The notes: generated by a model from the letters alone, not told the origin. Positions 7,024 through 15,912 are shown, counted from the first letter of the stretch. The stretch: 64,000 nt of DNA from Promicromonospora sukumoe (GCF_014137995.1 NZ_JACGWV010000001.1:1054001-1118000); one strand, 5' to 3'. Program-made: numbers and translations.

Positions 7024-9308
7024 CAGCGCTCCTGCACCCGGAAGGCGACCACGCGGGCCTGGGCGGCGCCGTTGGTGGCGGCGATGACGAGGCGCGCGGA
7101 CCGCAGAGCGCCGACGTCGTCCGGCAGCGGGTGGACCCGGAGCCGCCGCCGGTTGTCCGTGACGGCCGCGACGGTGACCCAGTCCTCGCCGGCGCCGTCG
7201 GGCAGCACCTCGACGCGGTAATCCTTCACCAGGGTCGGCAGCACCTCGTCCGGGGTCCGGTGGTGGTGCAGCGTGTTCAGCTCGACGTCGAGGTCGTCGT
7301 CGAGCACGACCCGCACCTCGCCCGCCGTGACGGGCTCGTCCCAGTCGAGGCGGAGCCACTCCGCGCGCCCCGGGGACAGCGGGCCGGAGGCCCACAGGTT
7401 CGGCCCGCCGTGGTTGCGGTGGTAGCCCGACGTCGCCCGCTCGGGCGCCAGCGCGCGCGTCTCCGGCGCCGTTCGGAAGACGACGGAGCGGCCGCGCAGC
7501 GGCTTGGTGGGCCACTGCACCAGCAGCTCGTCGGTGCTGACCTGCACGTTCTGGTCGTCGCTGTCGACGCGGTGCACCAGGGTGAGCACGCCGGGCGGCA
7601 GCGGCGCCGTGGTGTGCACGGCGAGGTCGGGGTTGGCGCGCAGCACCACCACGGCGTTCTGCGGCGTGCCGGGCGCGAAGGCCACGTGCGCGGTGACCCA
7701 GCGCCGGTCGCCCGCGGGCACGGCCACCTCGGCCTTGCCCTCCAGCAGGGCGGGCACCACGTTCTGGAGTCTGCCCGTGGACCACACCTCGACGCTCAGG
7801 GTCGTGTCCCGCCGCGCGGAGACCAGCAGGTCCACGCTGTCCAGGCGCGGGTCCACGGGCAGCGCGATGCCGAGGTCGACGTCGAGGTCGTGCGCGTCGA
7901 GGTCGGCCTCGGGGTCGCCGGCCGGCCCGTCGTCCGGGACCCCGACGGTCGTCGTCGTGCTCGACGCCGTGACACGGGCGCGCCGGGCCAGGTCGCGCGG
8001 GTCGGTGTTCGCCACGCCGACGACGGGCGCGTCCCACGCCAGGAGCGTCTGCCGCAGCTCGTCGAGGTGGTCGGTGTAGATGCCGCGCGGGGTGGTGCCG
8101 TGCTCGACGCACAGCGCCGCCGCCGTCCCCACGGCTTGGCCCATCGCGCCGCAGGTCGCCATGACGCGCGCGGCGCCGAACGCGATGTGCGTGGCCGAGA
8201 CGTCGCGGCCAGCGAAGAGCATGTTCTCGACGTTCACGGAGTACAGGGACCGATAGGGGATCTCGAAGACGCCGTCGGAGAAGCGCTGGAGCGCGCCCGC
8301 GCCCTGCGCGTACATGCCCTGCGCGGGGTGCAGGTCGATGGACCAGCCGCCGAACGCGACGCCGTCGTCGAACTGCGTCTGGTCCACGATGTCGCCCTGG
8401 TGCAGCGTGTAGTCGCCCACGAAGCGCCGGTACTCGCGCTTGCCGGGCACGTTGCCGATCCACTCCAGGGTGAGGTTGTCGGCGTCGAACTTCCCGGAGT
8501 TCTTGATGTGGTCCCAGATACCGAGGATGACGCCGCGCAGCTCGTCCCGGATGCGCTCGTTGTCGTCCACGGTGTCGAGCTCGCCGCCCCACTCGATCCA
8601 CCAGTAGTGGGCCCCGGAGTCGCCGCTGCGGATGATGCGGTGCTCGGGGATGGGCGTCGTGGTGATGTCGATGGCGCTCTCCGGGGCCACGTACTTCACG
8701 GGGTGCCCCAGGTCCTTCGTGTAGAACAGGAGCGTCGAGCCGAGGAACTCGCGCACCGGCTCCGGCGGCGCCCACTCCTCGCCGAACTCCTCGTGGCTCT
8801 CCTTGCCCAGCCGGTACCGGGCGCCCGCGAGGTGCCCGACGAGCCCGTCGCCGGTGCAGTCCAGGAAGACCGGCGCCGTGAACGTCGTCAGGATCTCCGA
8901 GGCCATGGTCCAGCCAGTCACCGACTCGATGCCCCGGGCCTCGTCGGGCCCCGTGGCACGCACCTCGCGGACGTCGGTGTTCAGGAACAGCCGGATGTTC
9001 TCCTCGCGCCGCACCGTGTCCAGCACGACGTCGTCCCAGTAGACGGGGTTGCCCTCGGGGTTGCGGTACTGGTTCTCCACGTACATCTCGCCCACGACCC
9101 CGGTCTCCCGGGCCCAGCGCTGGTTGCCGTGCGCGGTCGCGCCGCACACCCACACCCGCACCTCGGACGACGAGTTGCCGCCGAGCACGGGCCGGTTGTT
9201 GATCAGCACGACCTGCCGGCCCATGCGGGCCGCCGAGACCGCGGCGCAGACGCCGGCGAGGCCCCCTCCGACGACGACGATGTCGGCTTCTACCGTCTGG
9301 GTGCGCAT
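7023..9308 (-). CDS. FAD-dependent oxidoreductase (FAD_oxidored family) with C-terminal extension
   Basis: 761-residue flavoprotein. The N-terminal Rossmann motif IVVVGGGLAGVCAAVSAARMG binds FAD, followed by a Cys/Asn-rich stretch (GGNSSSEVRVWVCGATAHG). The second half of the catalytic part shows NMLFAGRDVSATHIAFGAARV, the usual C-terminal FAD contact. Residues about 480-761 form an extra region with beta-rich, sugar-binding-like features (ASGPLSPGRAEWLRLDWDEPV, VLDDDLDVELNTLHHHRTP). ATG 9308 follows AAGGAG. Members of this family occur with glycoside-degradation operons, oxidising a sugar or sugar acid; no substrate can be named here. It lies between the BNR_4-like gene and the LacI-like gene in one leftward transcript. 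Confidence 0.82.
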   Translation of the reverse strand: MRTQTVEADIVVVGGGLAGVCAAVSAARMGRQVVLINNRPVLGGNSSSEVRVWVCGATAHGNQRWARETGVVGEMYVENQYRNPEGNPVYWDDVVLDTVRREENIRLFLNTDVREVRATGPDEARGIESVTGWTMASEILTTFTAPVFLDCTGDGLVGHLAGARYRLGKESHEEFGEEWAPPEPVREFLGSTLLFYTKDLGHPVKYVAPESAIDITTTPIPEHRIIRSGDSGAHYWWIEWGGELDTVDDNERIRDELRGVILGIWDHIKNSGKFDADNLTLEWIGNVPGKREYRRFVGDYTLHQGDIVDQTQFDDGVAFGGWSIDLHPAQGMYAQGAGALQRFSDGVFEIPYRSLYSVNVENMLFAGRDVSATHIAFGAARVMATCGAMGQAVGTAAALCVEHGTTPRGIYTDHLDELRQTLLAWDAPVVGVANTDPRDLARRARVTASSTTTTVGVPDDGPAGDPEADLDAHDLDVDLGIALPVDPRLDSVDLLVSARRDTTLSVEVWSTGRLQNVVPALLEGKAEVAVPAGDRRWVTAHVAFAPGTPQNAVVVLRANPDLAVHTTAPLPPGVLTLVHRVDSDDQNVQVSTDELLVQWPTKPLRGRSVVFRTAPETRALAPERATSGYHRNHGGPNLWASGPLSPGRAEWLRLDWDEPVTAGEVRVVLDDDLDVELNTLHHHRTPDEVLPTLVKDYRVEVLPDGAGEDWVTVAAVTDNRRRLRVHPLPDDVGALRSARLVIAATNGAAQARVVAFRVQER

Positions 9309-9406
9309 GTTCTCCTTGGTTCCTCTGTGCTGGTCGCGGGTGCTGGTGGTGCCGGTGGTGCGGGCAGGGCGGGGGCGGCCTCGGGGCCGTCCCCGCCCGC
9401 CGGGGA

Positions 9407-11272
9407 TCAGTCGTCCACGGCCAGCACCTCGACCTCGTAGACGCGGGCGACGTCGGTGGCCGACGCCGACGGGTCGGTGACCAGCAGCCGGACCTGGTCC
9501 GCGGCGACGGCCGGGAAGGTCAGGGCGAGCGTGCCGTGCGTGTTGCCGGTGACCTGGCCTGCCGGCACCCAGCCGGCGGCCGTGTGCAGCTCGACCGAGA
9601 AGTCGCGCAGCACGTCCGCCGTACCGGTCGCCCTGCTGTACCCGCTGCGCACGCGCACGGTGTCGACGGCGGTCGCGGTGCCCCAGTCGGCGGTGAGCAC
9701 CGGCGCGGCGTCGTCCAGGGCGGAGATCCAGCGGCTGGCGTCGGTGCACGAGCCGTCGACGGCGAGCCCGCCGCCGGTGTCCGCGCGCAGTGTCGAGGAG
9801 ACCGTGACGGCGGCGCCGCGGGCGACGTTGACGTCCGTCGTCTCGCCGCGCAGGTCCGCGACGACCTGGGCCGCCGTCGTACCGGCGGGGGTGCCGCCCG
9901 TGCGGGGGAGCGTGGCGTGGAAGAGCTGCCCCGCGCTCGGCACCGTGACGTAGAGCTGGTCCGTGCCGGTCTGCCCGGTCACCGCGCTGAGCCGTTGGGC
10001 GCCCGTCCGGGGCTCGCCGACCGTGCCGAACCGCCACGTGCTCTGGCCGCGCACCCGCTCGGCCCGCACGACGGCGCTCTGCTGGCCCGTCACGCACGAC
10101 GTCGTCTCCACCACGGCGTACACGCGCGTGGTCGGACCCGCCGACGTCGTCTCGATGGCCGCCGACGTCTCGACGCCCGGCCCGAGCTCCGCGAGGTCGA
10201 GCACGGTCTCGCGCTGCCAGGCGGCGCCGTCCCAGCGCGCGTACCGCACGTCGTACCCGTCGAACGCGGTGACGCCCTCGGTGCGGAACCGATAGGCGAT
10301 GCCGTCGAGGCGGTCCCCGTGCACCGACAGCTTCGCGGTCTGCAGCGCGGGCCAGTACGACCCGATGTCCTCGCCGTCCACGTACGGCTGGTAGATCACG
10401 GCGCCCGGGGTGGCCGGGGTGACCGGCGTCGTGAGCGTGGCGCCCGCGACGTCGCGGAACGAGCCGTCGGCCGGGTCGTACACGGCGTACGAGCCGAGGT
10501 GCCGCGACGGGTCGGCGGGCCAGGGGCCCCACTCCCACAGCACGTGCACCCGGCCGTCGGTACCGACCTTGAGATCGTCCGGATAGAACGAGTACCCCTG
10601 CGCGTCGGCGATCACCGCGACCCGCGACCAGGTGCCGGCCGAGGTGTCGAAGCGGTACAGGTTGCCGGTGCGGGCCTGGCGCTGGTCGGCGCCCGCGCGG
10701 GCCATGACGTAGACGTCGCCGTCCGCGCCGCGCGCCGTCACAGGGTAGGTGATCGCCAGGCCTTGGTCCGGCATCTGCGCGGAGACGTCCACCAGGGAGG
10801 TGACGTCGCCCGGCGTCGTCGTGCGGAAGTAGTTCCACTGCTCGTGGTGCATCGAGACGAACGCGTGCACGTGGCCCGCGCCGTCGACCACGATGGAGGG
10901 CTGGTTGTGGCCGTTGTCGTCCGCGAACGTGGCGCACGAGCCGTTCGCGGTGCGCAGGCAGCCGTCGGTCCAGGTGCCGTCCGTCCCGCGCGCGGCCACG
11001 TGCACCTGGTGCGTCGCGGCCGTGGGGCCGGGCGCGTTGAAGGCGACGTAGGTGACGCCGTCCACGACGTCGAGCGGCTTCCACCAGCCCGCCTGGTTGG
11101 ACGAGTCGACGGTGAACGGCAGCTCGTCGACCTGTGCCGCGTGCTTCGACACGGCCGCGGCGGGCAGGGCCGCGGCCGACGCCGGCAGGGCGGCGCCGAG
11201 GGTCACGACCGCCGCGAGGGCGGCCGTGACGGCACGGGCGGCGCTCCAGCCGCGGGTGTGGTGCCGGCGCAT
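9407..11272 (-). CDS. Secreted BNR_4-like glycan-active protein
   Basis: 621 residues with a Sec signal peptide (basic MRRHHTRGW, hydrophobic core, AxA-type ASA cleavage near residue 32). The central region resembles the BNR_4 beta-propeller fold: HNQPSIVVDGAGHVHAFVSM, YRFDTSAGTWSRV, GYSFYPDDLKVGTDGRVHVLWEW. This fold is used by ulvan and rhamnogalacturonan-type lyases and by alpha-rhamnohydrolases (families PL24, PL25, GH145; established knowledge). The C-terminal 150 residues look like a galactose-binding/F5-8 type C module (ADWGTATAVDTVRVRSGY, FSVELHTAAGWVPAG). ATG 11272 overlaps the stop of the binding-protein gene by one base. Likely an extracellular polysaccharide-degrading or -binding protein feeding the adjacent importer; catalytic residues were not verified. 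Confidence 0.65.
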   Translation of the reverse strand: MRRHHTRGWSAARAVTAALAAVVTLGAALPASAAALPAAAVSKHAAQVDELPFTVDSSNQAGWWKPLDVVDGVTYVAFNAPGPTAATHQVHVAARGTDGTWTDGCLRTANGSCATFADDNGHNQPSIVVDGAGHVHAFVSMHHEQWNYFRTTTPGDVTSLVDVSAQMPDQGLAITYPVTARGADGDVYVMARAGADQRQARTGNLYRFDTSAGTWSRVAVIADAQGYSFYPDDLKVGTDGRVHVLWEWGPWPADPSRHLGSYAVYDPADGSFRDVAGATLTTPVTPATPGAVIYQPYVDGEDIGSYWPALQTAKLSVHGDRLDGIAYRFRTEGVTAFDGYDVRYARWDGAAWQRETVLDLAELGPGVETSAAIETTSAGPTTRVYAVVETTSCVTGQQSAVVRAERVRGQSTWRFGTVGEPRTGAQRLSAVTGQTGTDQLYVTVPSAGQLFHATLPRTGGTPAGTTAAQVVADLRGETTDVNVARGAAVTVSSTLRADTGGGLAVDGSCTDASRWISALDDAAPVLTADWGTATAVDTVRVRSGYSRATGTADVLRDFSVELHTAAGWVPAGQVTGNTHGTLALTFPAVAADQVRLLVTDPSASATDVARVYEVEVLAVDD

Positions 11273-12588
11273 CAGTCGACCAGCTTCTGCGCGGCCGCGC
11301 CGGCCTTCTCCATGGCGGCCCTCGGCTCGGCGCTGCCCACCAGGACCGCCTGGACCTGCTCGGCGATGACGGTCTCGATCTGGGCGTACTGCGGGTAGAC
11401 CCAGAACGGGTTGGTGGTGGCCGTGGCGGTGATCCGCTCGGCGAACTGCGCGCCGAACGCGTCGTCCGCCACATCCGGCAGCACCAGCGCCGACTCCGTG
11501 GCCGGCGGCAGGCCGCGCGCCTCGAAGTACTGCCGGGCCACGTCGACGTCCGACGTCATCCACCGCGCGAAGTCCGCCGCGGTCTCGGCGCCCTCTCCGT
11601 CGACGACGGCGATCGCGCCGCCCCACACCAGGGCGCGCGGGGTGTCGCCCGCGGCGAGCACGGGACGCGACCAGGCAGTCAGCTTGTCCGCCAGCTTCTT
11701 GTCGGGCGACTCGGTGACCACGGCGTCACGGCCCACGATCGCGTCGTCGTAGATCGCGGCGCGGCCCTGGGCGAACAGCGACCGGGCGTCGAACCGGTCG
11801 ACGTCGGGCGCGATGAGGCCCTGGTCGTAGAGCGACCTGTACCAGGTGACGGCCTCGACGCTCGCGTCGTCGCCGATGGTGACCTTGCCGCTGTCCAGGA
11901 GGGGGCTGCCGAACGTCTCCATCCAGATCAGCACGTCCTTGAGCTGCGCCGCCTTGGTGGACGCCGCGTACGGGACCACGCCGCCGCCGAGCTTCTTGAG
12001 GTCCTTCAGCGCGGACTCGAACTCGTCGACCGTCGTCGGCGCCGCGGCGATCCCCGCCCGCTCCAGCAGGTCGGTGTTGGCGATGAGCCCGATGGCGCCG
12101 ATGTTCCACGGGAGCCCGTACTGCACGCCGTCGAACGTCGCGGCCGAGAGGCCCGCCTCGGTGTAGTCGACGCCCTGCGCGAGCGGGCCGAGGTCCTGGA
12201 GCTTGCCCAGCGCGGCCAGCGAGCCGAGCCACGCCACGTCCACGTGCACGGCGCCCGCGACCTGGCCGCCCTTAACCTGCAGGGTGAGCTGGCTGATGTA
12301 CTCGTTGTACGGGTAGGAGACCTCGCGGACCTCGACGTCGTTGTCGCCGGCGTACTGGCCGAGCAGCTCCCGGATCGCCGGGGCGGCGCTCTCCTCTGTG
12401 AGGGACCAGGACGCGAAGCTGAAGTCGGTCTTCGTGCCCGCTGCGGCGGTGCCGGCCGCGTTCGGTGCCGCGGGGCCCGCCTCGGGCACGCAGGCGGCGA
12501 GCGTGAGCGTGCCCGCGCCGAGGCCGAGCAGCTGGAGCAGGCGCCTGCGGGACAGGGCGGTGGTGTCGAGGGCGGGGTAGGTGGGCAT
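11272..12588 (-). CDS. Sugar ABC transporter solute-binding lipoprotein (family 1)
   Basis: 438 residues. The N-terminus has a twin-arginine-type motif (SRRRLLQLLGLGAG) and a lipobox LAAC with lipidated Cys33, so it should be exported folded and anchored outside the membrane. The mature part has the family 1 extracellular binding-protein pattern (PYNEYISQLTLQVKGGQ, VHVDVAWLGSLAALGKL, YGLPWNIGAIGLIANTDLL, SDVDVARQYFEARGLPP). It captures an oligosaccharide for the two permeases encoded upstream in the same leftward operon (72-base gap to the permease gene). The glycan identity is inferred only from the BNR_4-like and FAD genes downstream. Confidence 0.92.
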   Translation of the reverse strand: MPTYPALDTTALSRRRLLQLLGLGAGTLTLAACVPEAGPAAPNAAGTAAAGTKTDFSFASWSLTEESAAPAIRELLGQYAGDNDVEVREVSYPYNEYISQLTLQVKGGQVAGAVHVDVAWLGSLAALGKLQDLGPLAQGVDYTEAGLSAATFDGVQYGLPWNIGAIGLIANTDLLERAGIAAAPTTVDEFESALKDLKKLGGGVVPYAASTKAAQLKDVLIWMETFGSPLLDSGKVTIGDDASVEAVTWYRSLYDQGLIAPDVDRFDARSLFAQGRAAIYDDAIVGRDAVVTESPDKKLADKLTAWSRPVLAAGDTPRALVWGGAIAVVDGEGAETAADFARWMTSDVDVARQYFEARGLPPATESALVLPDVADDAFGAQFAERITATATTNPFWVYPQYAQIETVIAEQVQAVLVGSAEPRAAMEKAGAAAQKLVD

Positions 12589-12660
12589 GGGAGTCCTCCA
12601 CGATGAGGGGTGGGCGTACGGGGGTGCGGGCCGGGGCGGGGGCGACGGTGCGCCCCGCCG

Positions 12661-13590
12661 TCAGCCCTTGACGGCGCCGGCGGTGAGGCCGCCGACCAGG
12701 TACTTCTGCAGGGCGATGAAGGCGATGGCCACGGGCAGCGAGACCGCGAGGGACGCGGCCATGAGCTCCGGCCAGGCGGTGGCCGCCTCGCCGACGAACG
12801 TGTTGACGAGGCCGGGCGGCAGCGTCTGCTTCTCGGGGCCCGCGAGGGTGAGGGCGAAGATGAAGTCGTTCCAGCCGCGCACGAAGGCGAACAGCCCGGC
12901 CGCGATGAGCCCGGGGGCCGACAGTGGGAGCACGATCGAGTGGATGATCCGCAGCCGCGAGGCGCCGTCGACCCGGGCCGCCTCGATGAGCTCGTCCGGG
13001 ATCGTGTCGAAGAACCCCTTGAGCATCCACACGCACAGCGGCAGCGTGAACGTGGTGAAGCTCAGGACGAGCGCGGTGTAGGTGTTGAGCAGCCCGTATG
13101 CGCTGAACAGCGAGTAGAGGGTGACCAGCAGCAGGGCCTGCGGGAACATCTGCGACGCGAGCACGAAGTACATCAGGGAGCGGCGCCCACGGTAGCGGAA
13201 CTTGGAGAACGAGTAGCCCATGTACGCCGAGACCAGCACCGAGAGCACGGCGGTGAGCACCGAGACCAGCAGGCTGTTGCGCAGGTACACGAAGAGCTGC
13301 TCGTTGCCGGCCAGCGCGGCGAACGCGTCGAGCGTCGGGGTCGCGGGGAACAGCCGGGGCGGGTAGGCGAAGACCTGGTCGCGCGGGGTGAGCGCGGTGG
13401 CGAGCAGCCAGTACACCGGCAGCAGGGCGAAACCGCCGAAGACCACCACGGTGGACCACGCGGCGATGCGCACGCCGGGGCGCTCGGAGCGCAGGAGGTC
13501 GCGTCGGAGGGGGCGGCGCGCGGGGGCTTCGGCGCCGGGCTCGGCGGGCGTGCGGGGGACGGGGGTGCGGGTCGGCGTCAGCGCGCTCAC
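12661..13590 (-). CDS. Sugar ABC transporter permease (MalG-type)
   Basis: 309-residue permease with a proline- and arginine-rich cytoplasmic N-terminus (about 35 residues), six membrane helices and the EAA loop IEAARVDGASRLRIIHSIVLPL near residue 205 (given here as its key residues). GTG 13590 overlaps the stop of the first permease by four bases (GTGA), showing translational coupling. It should form the MalG half of the heterodimer. The C-terminal GGLTAGAVKG is typical for this permease class. Confidence 0.92.
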   Translation of the reverse strand: MSALTPTRTPVPRTPAEPGAEAPARRPLRRDLLRSERPGVRIAAWSTVVVFGGFALLPVYWLLATALTPRDQVFAYPPRLFPATPTLDAFAALAGNEQLFVYLRNSLLVSVLTAVLSVLVSAYMGYSFSKFRYRGRRSLMYFVLASQMFPQALLLVTLYSLFSAYGLLNTYTALVLSFTTFTLPLCVWMLKGFFDTIPDELIEAARVDGASRLRIIHSIVLPLSAPGLIAAGLFAFVRGWNDFIFALTLAGPEKQTLPPGLVNTFVGEAATAWPELMAASLAVSLPVAIAFIALQKYLVGGLTAGAVKG

Positions 13591-14513
13591 TTCGCCTCTC
13601 CCTTCTCCGAGAAGCGGATGTAGACGACGACGAGGCCCATCAGCAGGACCATCCAGAGCAGGCCGAGTGCACCCGCGTGCCCGAGGTCGAAGCCGTGGAA
13701 GGCGGTCTCGTACACGGCGGTCGCGAAGGTCTGGGTGGCACCCGCGGGGCCGCCGCCGGTGAGCACGTAGATGATGTCGAAGTGCTGGAAGTTCCAGATG
13801 AGCTCCAGCAGCAGCACCAGGCCGACGATGCCCTTGACCTGCGGCAGCGTGATCGAGAAGAAGCGGCGGACCGTGCCGGCGCCGTCCATCTCCGCGGCCT
13901 CGTGCAGCTCGCGCGGCACGGTCTGCAGGCCGGCCAGCAGCATGACCATCATCCAGGGGAAGGACTGCCAGGTCTTGGCCACGACCACCGCCGTCATCGC
14001 GGTGCCGGGCTGGGCGAGCCAGGGCACGGCGCCGTCGATGACGCCGAGCGACTCCAGGAGCGCGTTCAGCACGCCGTAGTTGGCGTTGAAGATCCACATC
14101 CACAGGAACGAGACGACGACGCCGGGCACCAGCCAAGGGATGAGCATGAGGCCGCGCAGCACCTTGGCGCCGCGGATGCGGGTGTTCAGGGCCAGCGCCA
14201 GCGCGAAGCCGATGACGAACGGGAAGATCGTCGTGCCCACCGTGAAGACGAGCGTCTGCCACAGCAGGCGGGGGAAGTCGCCCGTCAGGACGTCGACGAT
14301 GTTCGCCAGGCCGACGAACGTGCGGCCCGGGACGACCAAGCTCTGCTCGAAGAAGGCCGTGACGAGCGCCGCGACGAGCGGGTAGAGCACCACGCCGAGC
14401 AGCAGGGCGCCGCCGGGCAGGAGCAGGAGCAGCGCGAACTGGCCGTCGCTGAGCCGCCGTGGTGGCGAATGTGAACTAGTGTGATGAAGAGTTTCAAGCT
14501 GTGAAGCGGACAT
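13587..14513 (-). CDS. Sugar ABC transporter permease (MalF-type)
   Basis: First gene of the leftward glycan operon, 308 residues with six predicted helices. The EAA loop (LHEAAEMDGAGTVRRFF) is near residue 205 and the C-terminal segment contains YVLTGGGPAGAT, a signature of MalF-like permeases. ATG 14513 was chosen because GAGGAAC lies about 10 bases upstream; a longer frame to 14666 has no family support and would cross the putative promoter. Upstream lies an AT-rich control region with operator-like repeats. Confidence 0.92.
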   Translation of the reverse strand: MSASQLETLHHTSSHSPPRRLSDGQFALLLLLPGGALLLGVVLYPLVAALVTAFFEQSLVVPGRTFVGLANIVDVLTGDFPRLLWQTLVFTVGTTIFPFVIGFALALALNTRIRGAKVLRGLMLIPWLVPGVVVSFLWMWIFNANYGVLNALLESLGVIDGAVPWLAQPGTAMTAVVVAKTWQSFPWMMVMLLAGLQTVPRELHEAAEMDGAGTVRRFFSITLPQVKGIVGLVLLLELIWNFQHFDIIYVLTGGGPAGATQTFATAVYETAFHGFDLGHAGALGLLWMVLLMGLVVVYIRFSEKGEAK

Positions 14514-14550
14514 CGCTGATGTTCCTCGTCGTCGAGGGCGGGCTGCCGGA

Positions 14551-14590
14551 TGTGAGCGCAACAATGGCCGACTCTGTGAGGTTCTGTCAA
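14551..14590 (-). promoter_or_regulatory. Putative promoter and lac-like operator of the leftward glycan operon
   Basis: On the reverse strand TTGACA (14590-14585) is followed after 18 bases by CATTGT (14566-14561), a weak -10. Overlapping it, TGTTGCGCTCACA (reverse strand, 14563-14551) resembles the right side of LacI-type operators. A second element, GTGAGA-N9-TCTCAC at 14616-14636, lies upstream in the AT-rich stretch. Pattern seen directly; function is inferred, and the local LacI-like protein has no HTH to bind it. Confidence 0.4.
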
Positions 14591-14705
14591 TCAGCGTGCT
14601 AGATCGCGTCGAGATGTGAGACGAAAAAGTTCTCACTAAATAACAGAAGACAACATCGCATCTCATCGCGGAAGGGCCCGGGCGTGTCCCGGGCTGCGGC
14701 CTGAG

Positions 14706-15299
14706 CTAGGGGGAGGGCCGCCGCATCCAGGCGGGCAGCACGGCGTACAGGCGCGCGGCGATCTCCTCCGGCCGGTCGCCCAGGCTCCCGCCGACGGCGG
14801 CCGACAGGACCCCGTTGATCCCGCAGGCCGCGTAGACGTCCTCGACGTCGTCGCCGGCGCCCGCCGTGGCCCCGCCGGATGCGCGCCGGAGGTCGCGTAC
14901 CTGCTCCACCAGGAGGTCGCTGATGCCCATCAGCCCGCTCGGTGACCGCCACGCGGAGGCCACCAGGAAGACGTTGCGGCGCTGCCGCAGCGTCTCGAGC
15001 ATGGCCTCCAGCGTCGTCAGCGCCGCGGCTGCCGGGTCGACGGCGGGCGTCGTCTCCCCGGGGTCGGCGGTCCGCAGGGCGCGGAAGTCCTCCGCGATCA
15101 GGGAGACGGCGGCCTCCTCGACCGACTGGAAGTGGTTGTAGAAGGTGGCGCGGTGGACGCCGGCAGCGGAGGCCACGGCCGCGACCGAGGGGTAGGGCCC
15201 CATCTGCTGCAGGAGCCTTCCCAGCGCTTCCGTGATGGCCTGCCGGGACCGCGTGAAGCGCGGGTCCTCGCCGGCCGTCGAGGGGTGAGCGCTCGCCAT
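14706..15299 (-). CDS. TetR-family transcriptional regulator
   Basis: 197 residues: N-terminal TetR HTH (about residues 17-63; SVAAVASAAGVHRATFYNHF is the recognition region) and a variable helical ligand domain. No Shine-Dalgarno is visible; TACGGT lies 6 bases before the ATG, so the transcript may be leaderless. It diverges from a SnoaL-like gene 117 bases away, and a perfect TCGACA-CC-TGTCGA palindrome lies in front of that gene, so autoregulation and control of the neighbour are likely. The ligand is unknown. Confidence 0.88.
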   Translation of the reverse strand: MASAHPSTAGEDPRFTRSRQAITEALGRLLQQMGPYPSVAAVASAAGVHRATFYNHFQSVEEAAVSLIAEDFRALRTADPGETTPAVDPAAAALTTLEAMLETLRQRRNVFLVASAWRSPSGLMGISDLLVEQVRDLRRASGGATAGAGDDVEDVYAACGINGVLSAAVGGSLGDRPEEIAARLYAVLPAWMRRPSP

Positions 15300-15353
15300 G
15301 AACGCACCGTACAGGAGGCGTCGGCGGTGTTCCCTTCGTCACCGCCCAACTAA

Positions 15354-15367
15354 TCGACACCTGTCGA
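15354..15367. promoter_or_regulatory. TetR-type operator candidate
   Basis: TCGACACCTGTCGA is a 14-base inverted repeat (6-base arms, 2-base spacer) located 50 bases before the SnoaL-like start and 55 bases upstream of the TetR start. Size and placement fit a TetR-family operator. Binding is inferred from position. Confidence 0.5.
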
Positions 15368-15416
15368 ATAGGGGTCTACCGTGGAGCACGCATCACTCCT
15401 CGACGAAGGAAGCACC

Positions 15417-15893
15417 ATGTCGGTCACCGACAGCATCACCTCCCTCACGGCCACCGCGGACAAGCTCGCGGTGGTGGAGACCCTCTACCGGTACGCGGCA
15501 GGGCTCGACCTGCGCGACCGTGCGCTGCTCGCCTCCGCGTTCACGCACGACGCCGTCGCCGACTTCGGCCCGGCGACCGCCAAGGCCGGCCAGGCCTACC
15601 CGCCGGTCGAGGGCGGCGAGACCATCGCCGCGGCGCTGGCGGAGTCGCTCGCCGCGCTCGACACGACGCACTCCGTGAGCAACCCGCGGGTGACCCTCGA
15701 CGGCGACACGGCCCACCTGGAGGCGATCGTCGCCTGCCAGCACCTGCCGCGCGGCGACCACTCGCGGCACGTCCTGATGACCAACCGGTACGACGTCGAG
15801 CTGGTCCGGGGCGACGAGGTCTGGCTCATCCGGCGCGTGACCGTGGACAACGCCTGGACCGCGGGCGACACCAGCGTGCTCGCCGGCATCTAG
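15417..15893 (+). CDS. SnoaL-like (NTF2-fold) protein
   Basis: 158-residue protein of the SnoaL_4/nuclear-transport-factor-2 fold: an N-terminal helix with VVETLYRYAAGLDLRDRALLASAF, a His/Asp pair near the pocket (HDAVADFGP, THSVSNPRV), and a beta-sheet ending in EVWLIRRVTVDNAWTAGD. Such proteins act as small isomerases, cyclases or dehydratases, or simply bind small molecules. ATG 15417 follows GAAGGAAG. It is divergent from the TetR gene, whose operator candidate lies in its promoter region, so it is probably induced by a small molecule that the regulator senses. The reaction cannot be named. Confidence 0.75.
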   Translation: MSVTDSITSLTATADKLAVVETLYRYAAGLDLRDRALLASAFTHDAVADFGPATAKAGQAYPPVEGGETIAAALAESLAALDTTHSVSNPRVTLDGDTAHLEAIVACQHLPRGDHSRHVLMTNRYDVELVRGDEVWLIRRVTVDNAWTAGDTSVLAGI

Positions 15894-15912
15894 GTCGCCC
15901 CGCGCCACGCCG

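Noticed and set aside
5623..7221. Forward frame spanning the DeoR gene end and the LacI-like gene
   Set aside because: Runs out of frame through DeoR and antisense to the LacI-like gene; composition is that of a shadow frame.
14514..14666. Longer start (14666) for the first permease of the leftward operon
   Set aside because: It would add 51 residues without family similarity and run through an AT-rich promoter-like region; ATG 14513 has a ribosome site.
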